Assembly (NCBI GenBank): GCA_033977485.1
Contig: CM066984.1
Coordinates: forward strand, 25,875,001 to 25,939,000
Direction: 5' to 3'
DNA: 64,000 nt
From: Hydrangea macrophylla
Lineage: Eukaryota; Streptophyta; Magnoliopsida; Cornales; Hydrangeaceae
The translations under genes and the position numbers were made by a program. Of this stretch, positions 59,815-64,000 are shown piece after piece; the first letter of the stretch is position 1, and every line of letters begins with the position of its first letter. Below the pieces are notes generated by a model. The model did not search any database and was not told where the DNA came from. It saw only the letters and a program-made list of their open reading frames with translations.

Positions 59815-60306
59815 TGATGATGCCAAAAATTGGTAACAGTAAAGTAAAGCAATTTAGGAGAGAGAGAGAGAGACTATTTTTTGTATGTGGCTCGACCCTG
59901 TTAACGAAGGTACCTACGTCCACGGGTGTGTCTTAGCACGTTCACTAGCAGATCACCGGCGGGCCTGGTGAACCAACAAAGAGGGGCGGCCCTACTAGTA
60001 ATACCGGCCGGGTGTATGCATATAATGGTGAATTCGGTAGAGGTGCTGTGTAGACTACATAATTATCGGCCTCTTCAATGGGGGGTGAGAGGTCTCTTTT
60101 ATAGATGTAAGAGACCTACTCTTACATGGATAAGGAAATATAATTCCATTTAGGATGTGATTGACACCAATCAAGTAAGTTTCCTAATTGTATTAGGATT
60201 GATTGACATTAATTGTGGGGGTTTCCCAATTGGATTAGGAAATAGATGCACTTTCCATTAATCTTCTAGCTTGAGTAGGAAACTGCCCATAATTTTGGGC
60301 GTATCA
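59815..60306 (-). repeat. 5' LTR of the gag-only element
   Basis: 492 bp; in element orientation it starts TGATACGCCC and is followed inward by the GGCGCC primer-binding site. Confidence 0.93.
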
Positions 60307-60985
60307 TATAATGTTGTATTGCACTACCTCAGTAAGACATTCAGTTTAGGGTTCACAGATTCAACCGTCAAATCAACTGATTAAAGTATTAAACTACTTA
60401 GGTTCATGTGTATGTTAGTAGAGGTGTCTAAATTAATTATCTATGATGTTGCATTGCACTAATTCAGTAAGATATTCAGTTTAGGGTTCAGAGATTCAAC
60501 CGTCGAATCAACTGATTAAACTACTTAGGTTCATGTGTATGCTAGTAGATGTGTCTAAATTAATTATCTATGAAGACTATGATGTTGCATTGCACTAATT
60601 CAGTAAGACATTCAGTTTAGGGTTCAGAGATTCAACTGTCGAATCAACTGATTAAACTACTTAGGTTCATGTGTATGTTAGTAGATGTGTCTAAATTAAT
60701 TATCTATGATGTTGCATTGCACTAATTCAGTAAGACATTCAGTTTAGGGTTCAGAGATTCAACCGTCGAATCAACTGGTTAAATTACTTAGGCTCATGTG
60801 TATGTTAGTAGAGGTGTCTAAATTAATTATCTATAATATTGCATTGCACTAATTCAGTAAGACATTCAGTTTAGGGTTCACAGATTCAACCGTCGAATCA
60901 ACTGATCAAACTACTTAGGTTCATGTGTACGTTAGTAGATGTGTCTAAATTAATTATCTATAATGTTGCATTGCACTAATTCACC
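60307..60985. repeat. 127-bp satellite array, right part (about five units)
   Basis: Continuation of 56241-56727: the repeat word starts at 60338, 60473, 60609, 60736 and 60863. Two units carry 8-9 bp extra (TTAAAGTA-like near 60385 and GAAGACTA-like near 60572). Confidence 0.9.
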
Positions 60986-61772
60986 AAAAAATGGAGATGT
61001 TATGTTTTCAATTTTAATTGCATGTATATAATTATAATATTGCTTGATTTTTTTTTATAGGAAATACTGCATGTTTTAATTTTAATTTTTCAAAATTGCC
61101 CCACATAATTATTGCATGTTTTTTTTAGATTAGATGTAATTTAAATGAGTAATGCTATGCTTCCTAAATTATTTTCACAAAAAGTGTTTCCCAACACATG
61201 TGGCAATGGGACCCTCTTCAATGATGGTAGGACCATTTCAACATTAACCAATCAAAATCAACTGGGCTCACTCGCACATTTGTTGGGAAATACTTTTGGA
61301 ATTTTTTTTTAAGGAAGCATAGCATTATTCAATTTGAATATGAAGAAGGGTAAAAGAAAGATTGTAAATATGTATTTTTGACTTTTCAAACGTGACATGT
61401 GACTATTGTTTTGGAGTAATGTTATGTTTTCCAAATTTCTATTCCTAAAGTGTTTCTCAAATTGCTAATAATATAATAAAATGATTTCACATTAATAACG
61501 GTTGGACTATTTTAAAATGCTACAATTAAAATGTGATAGACATAAAATACGTAATGTATATATATGTAGTACTCCGTATATGTCATTTGCATAGATACAC
61601 ATTGTTATCAAGGCGTCTTCCATTATCTTGTTGCATTAAAAACAAACCTTCAACAGTTCAACTATGTGAACCACATCTCTTTTTTTTTTTTTTTCGGAAA
61701 ATGTGAACCACATATCTCAATGTTCTTGAAATAGTGAAAAGAAATAGGGGTTAGGTGGGAGGAAGTAGAGTA
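60986..61772. other. AT-rich spacer containing a MITE
   Basis: No gene. It holds the MITE at 61147-61330 and, at 61413-61510, a sequence starting GGAGTAATGTTATGTTTTCC that resembles its left end, perhaps a decayed second copy. Confidence 0.5.
61147..61330. mobile_element. Mutator-type MITE (9-bp TSD, one mismatch)
   Basis: 184 bp, starts GAGTAATGCTATGCTTCC and ends with the inverse GGAAGCATAGCATTATTC. Flanks AATTTAAAT (61138-61146) and AATTTGAAT (61331-61339) form a 9-bp duplication with one mismatch. Confidence 0.8.
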
Positions 61773-64000
61773 TGTTGAAATTAAAAGTTAAATTAGGAGT
61801 TATATTTAACGTATTTTCTGTCCGTAATTTTAGAGGTCATGTTGACCAGTTATGATTTGTTTTTATTCCACTTTATTTCTTTCCTTTTTGGTTCTCATCC
61901 ATTGTAACTATATAATTCCATAGGATGTAAATAAAAAATATCCTTTCTTCTTCTCTTTTTGGTATCAAAGCCAAAATCAAACCCTAACTCACCACCTCCA
62001 TTCTCTCAGCCGCACAACCCAGCCCCTCCTTGCCTTCCACCACCAGCCGAGACCTCCTCTCTCCCTCCCACCACCAGCCGCAGCCCACCAGGGCCAGCAC
62101 CAGCCAGCCGCAGCCCACCAGGGCCAGCCGCAGCCCCACCAGGGCCAGCCGCAGCCCACAGGCCCCTCGGCCTGTTCTTCGCAGCCCCTCCGGCTGCTTT
62201 TTTTGCCCTCTTTGGGCACCCTAGCTATGTATTAGAGCCCCTGTGTGCTCTTTGTCTCTGTTTTGGGTGAAGCCGAGTGTCCGGCTGCCCTGTTGGTATG
62301 CACTAGAGCCTCCTTTGTGCCCTCCGTCTCTTGTTGGGTGAAGCCGAGTGTCCGGCTGCCCCTTTTTTTTACCGAGTATCCGGTTGGGGAAGTTTGTCGA
62401 TTGTTACTTCCGGCGTTGATTCTCTTCAGTATTTGTTTGTGTGAGCTTTCATGGCTACTTCTGGTAAAGATATTGCCATAACACCACCGGCTCAGCGGGT
62501 TACTAGTGTTCTGTTAAATGGTAAGAACTTTCATGCCTGGGCTAATTCACTTCGTTTGTTTCTTGGCGGAAAACGTAAGATTGGATGGTTACTTGGTAAG
62601 GTGACGTCCCCGGGGGAATCTGATGAGAAGTATGAGGAATGGTATACTGATAACTGTATTATTCTAGGCTGGATGTTTAATTCCATGGATGAACGGGTCT
62701 ACAACATGTTCATGTATCATCGGAATGTGTGTGATCTTTGGACTGCGCTTAATAAAATGTATGCGCATGCTCATAGCGATTCTCGTATTTTTGAACTCTA
62801 TCAGGATATCTCCCATGCCTCTCAGTCCGCTTTGGGTCTGTCTGTTGGTGATTACTTTGGGTATCTACAGACTCGCTGGGAGGAGCTCTCTCAGTATGAA
62901 CCTCTAAGTGATTTTCCGAACGATGGTGCTATTGAGTCTAAGCGTTTGGATCGCCGTCATACCTACCAGTTTTTAATGGGTTTGAAACCCGAGTTTGAGG
63001 CCCTTCGTACCCAGATTCTTAATACGATTCCTCTGCCCTCTTTATTTGAGGATTTTGCTACGGTGGATGGAGATGAGCGTCGTCGTCGTCTTCTTTCCGT
63101 CGCTTCTGTGCCGAGTTCTTCTCCGTCTATTCCGGATCAGATGGCTTTTGCTGCCCCCCCAGGCTCTCGTCCGACAGGTTCAAAATTTTTCTGTCAGCAT
63201 TGCAGGAAGCCGGGCCATACTATGGATCGATGTTTTGACCTGCATCCAGAACTACGCCAACAATTTGCTAGGAACAAGCCCCCCGCTGGTCGCGGGAAAA
63301 GTGCTCCTCGCATAGGTGCCGTTGTTGAGGTTGCTTCACCTTCTCCTGATTTTAGTCAACTTCAATCCCAGATTGCCCAGCTTCAGTCCCATTTGGGTTT
63401 AGGTGCTTCTTCCTCTGCTTCGGGCTCTACCGTTTCAGGCCCTACGGCTGCTGTTGCCACTGGTACATCTACTGCTCTTCTTGGTAAGTCGGCCCATCCT
63501 ACATGGATTCTGGATTCTGGTGCCTCCAATCATATGACGGGTGAGTGTTCCGTTTTTAGTTCTTCGTGCACTCCTAGTGATCAGTCTGTCTGTATTGCTG
63601 ATGGAAGTACCATCCCTGTTCATAGTCAGGGTGATATTCTCTTGACTCCCGATATTACTCTCTCATCTGTTTATTACGTTCCCAACTTTGCATATAATCT
63701 TCTGTCTGTTAACCGGCTTGCTAAAGATCACAATTGTGTTGTTGTCTTCTTACCTCATGGTTGTTACTTGCAGGACCTGACTTCGAAGAAGATTTTTGGC
63801 AGGGGGTATGAGCGGGGTGGTCTATACTTCTTTGGGGATCCACCAGCATCTGAGATGACCTCCAACTTGCAAGCTACTGTCTCTTCTATTCCGAATAACT
63901 CTGTTTTGCCGGATTCTAATAAATATGTTTTTTCTCTTAAGACTTTGGATTTGTGGCATGCCCGTCTTGGTCATGTCAATTTTAAGTACTTGTGTTGGCT
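61773..64000 (+). mobile_element. Copia-2: Ty1/Copia element, runs off right edge
   Basis: Probable short 5' LTR 61773-61959 (starts TGTTGAAATT, similar to Copia-1), followed at 61960-61972 by TGGTATCAAAGCC, a tRNA-Met-type primer-binding site with one change from the usual GAGC. A leader of about 480 bp is rich in CCACCAGCCGCAGCC repeats (62040-62160). The gag-pol frame opens at 62451. The LTR right end lacks a clear CA, so that boundary is approximate. Confidence 0.8.
62451..64000 (+). CDS. Copia-2 gag-pol polyprotein, open to window end (516 codons)
   Basis: I read this frame codon by codon from ATG 62451 to the last base and found no stop. Gag: SVLLNGKNFHAWANSLRLFL with the DEKYEEWYTDN and LWTALNKMYAH blocks (residues 18-120), a linker, then the zinc knuckle CQHC-RKPG-H-TMDR-C (63192-63233). 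Protease: WILDSGASNHMTG (63508-63546) with an intact DSGA. Then VYYVPNFAYNLLSVNRLAKDH and the GAG-pre-integrase word LWHARLGHVNF (63952-63984). Integrase, RT and RNase H should follow beyond 64000. The element cuts its polyprotein, copies its RNA and inserts the DNA; this copy may be active. Confidence 0.9.
   Translation, partial: MATSGKDIAITPPAQRVTSVLLNGKNFHAWANSLRLFLGGKRKIGWLLGKVTSPGESDEKYEEWYTDNCIILGWMFNSMDERVYNMFMYHRNVCDLWTALNKMYAHAHSDSRIFELYQDISHASQSALGLSVGDYFGYLQTRWEELSQYEPLSDFPNDGAIESKRLDRRHTYQFLMGLKPEFEALRTQILNTIPLPSLFEDFATVDGDERRRRLLSVASVPSSSPSIPDQMAFAAPPGSRPTGSKFFCQHCRKPGHTMDRCFDLHPELRQQFARNKPPAGRGKSAPRIGAVVEVASPSPDFSQLQSQIAQLQSHLGLGASSSASGSTVSGPTAAVATGTSTALLGKSAHPTWILDSGASNHMTGECSVFSSSCTPSDQSVCIADGSTIPVHSQGDILLTPDITLSSVYYVPNFAYNLLSVNRLAKDHNCVVVFLPHGCYLQDLTSKKIFGRGYERGGLYFFGDPPASEMTSNLQATVSSIPNNSVLPDSNKYVFSLKTLDLWHARLGHVNFKYLCW

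Larger units (their letters stand above)
56728..60306 (-). mobile_element. Gag-only LTR retrotransposon (Tat-type), 3.6 kb
   Basis: Two 492-bp LTRs (56728-57219 and 59815-60306; plus strand TGATGATGCC...GCGTATCA), flanked by a perfect TATAA duplication (56723-56727, 60307-60311). Minus strand order: 5' LTR, a primer-binding site reading TTGGCGCCGTCTGTGGGAA (about 59794-59812), intact gag (59754-58351), about 1.1 kb of tandem-repeat-rich sequence, polypurine tract GGAAATGGGGGGCAGC, 3' LTR. No protease, RT or integrase. By eye about nine differences separate the LTRs. Confidence 0.93.

Noticed and set aside
61959..62270. Pro/Ser-rich ORF before Copia-2 gag (and its antisense 61989-62219)
   Set aside because: Lies in the leader directly after the primer-binding site and consists of CCACCAGCCGCAGCC-type repeats; the gag frame begins at 62451.
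1..64000. tRNA, rRNA or other structural RNA genes
   Set aside because: None recognised; the tRNA-like words found (9163-9180, 23493-23510, 47598-47610, 61960-61972) are retrotransposon primer-binding sites.

Overview
This is nuclear DNA from a flowering plant, very likely a eudicot with a repeat-rich genome. The evidence is one spliced plant gene (TONSOKU/BRUSHY1) plus Athila-type, Tat/Ogre-type and chromovirus-like Ty3/Gypsy elements, Ty1/Copia elements, MULE, hAT and Harbinger-like DNA transposons and MITEs. No organelle, bacterial or RNA-gene signal was seen. Identifications come from reading translations and motifs by eye; no database search was possible.

Positions 1-24833 are one nested stack. 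The container is an old minus-strand Athila element (Athila-B). Its 5' LTR is at 23516-24833, its gag-pro-RT-RNaseH-integrase pseudogenes run leftward to 14464, and its env-like ORF3 lies near the left edge; its 3' LTR is outside the window. A 2.9-kb solo LTR (15105-18030) sits inside the integrase. A Copia solo LTR (1958-11646, TSD ACTTA) sits inside ORF3. A young, nearly complete non-autonomous Athila (Athila-A, 2133-10508, TSD CTCAC) sits inside that Copia solo LTR.

Positions 25113-33340 hold a decayed MULE transposase split by a 2.9-kb solo LTR (26109-29048, TSD AAGTC). Next comes a decayed plant-mobile-domain (PMD/MAIN-like) gene, itself hit by a hAT-like element (TSD GCCACTAT) and a MITE with a 9-bp TSD. 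A second member of that MITE family and a Harbinger-like element (TSD TTA) follow, just upstream of the host gene.

Positions 35019-45050 are the only clear host gene: the promoter and first ten exons of TONSOKU. Two E2F-type sites and a telo-box-like motif precede the ATG. The exons are open and joined in phase; the introns carry MITEs and microsatellites. The C-terminal leucine-rich-repeat part is not found in the remaining 19 kb.

Positions 45051-64000 are again repeats. They hold a tandemly duplicated foldback element and a broken Copia element containing a 3.9-kb solo LTR (TSD GACTG). A truncated hAT transposase gene follows. Beside it is a 127-bp satellite array split by a gag-only LTR element with 492-bp LTRs (TSD TATAA), then a MITE. 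At the right edge is the 5' half of a Copia element whose gag-pol frame is still open for 516 codons.

The most unusual recurring pattern is clusters of GC-rich, palindromic words (TCGCGCGAGCG-type in Athila; CGGCA..TGCCG hairpins in the 26109-29048 LTR). In two unrelated families they lie about 100-430 bp upstream of a TATA-like box.
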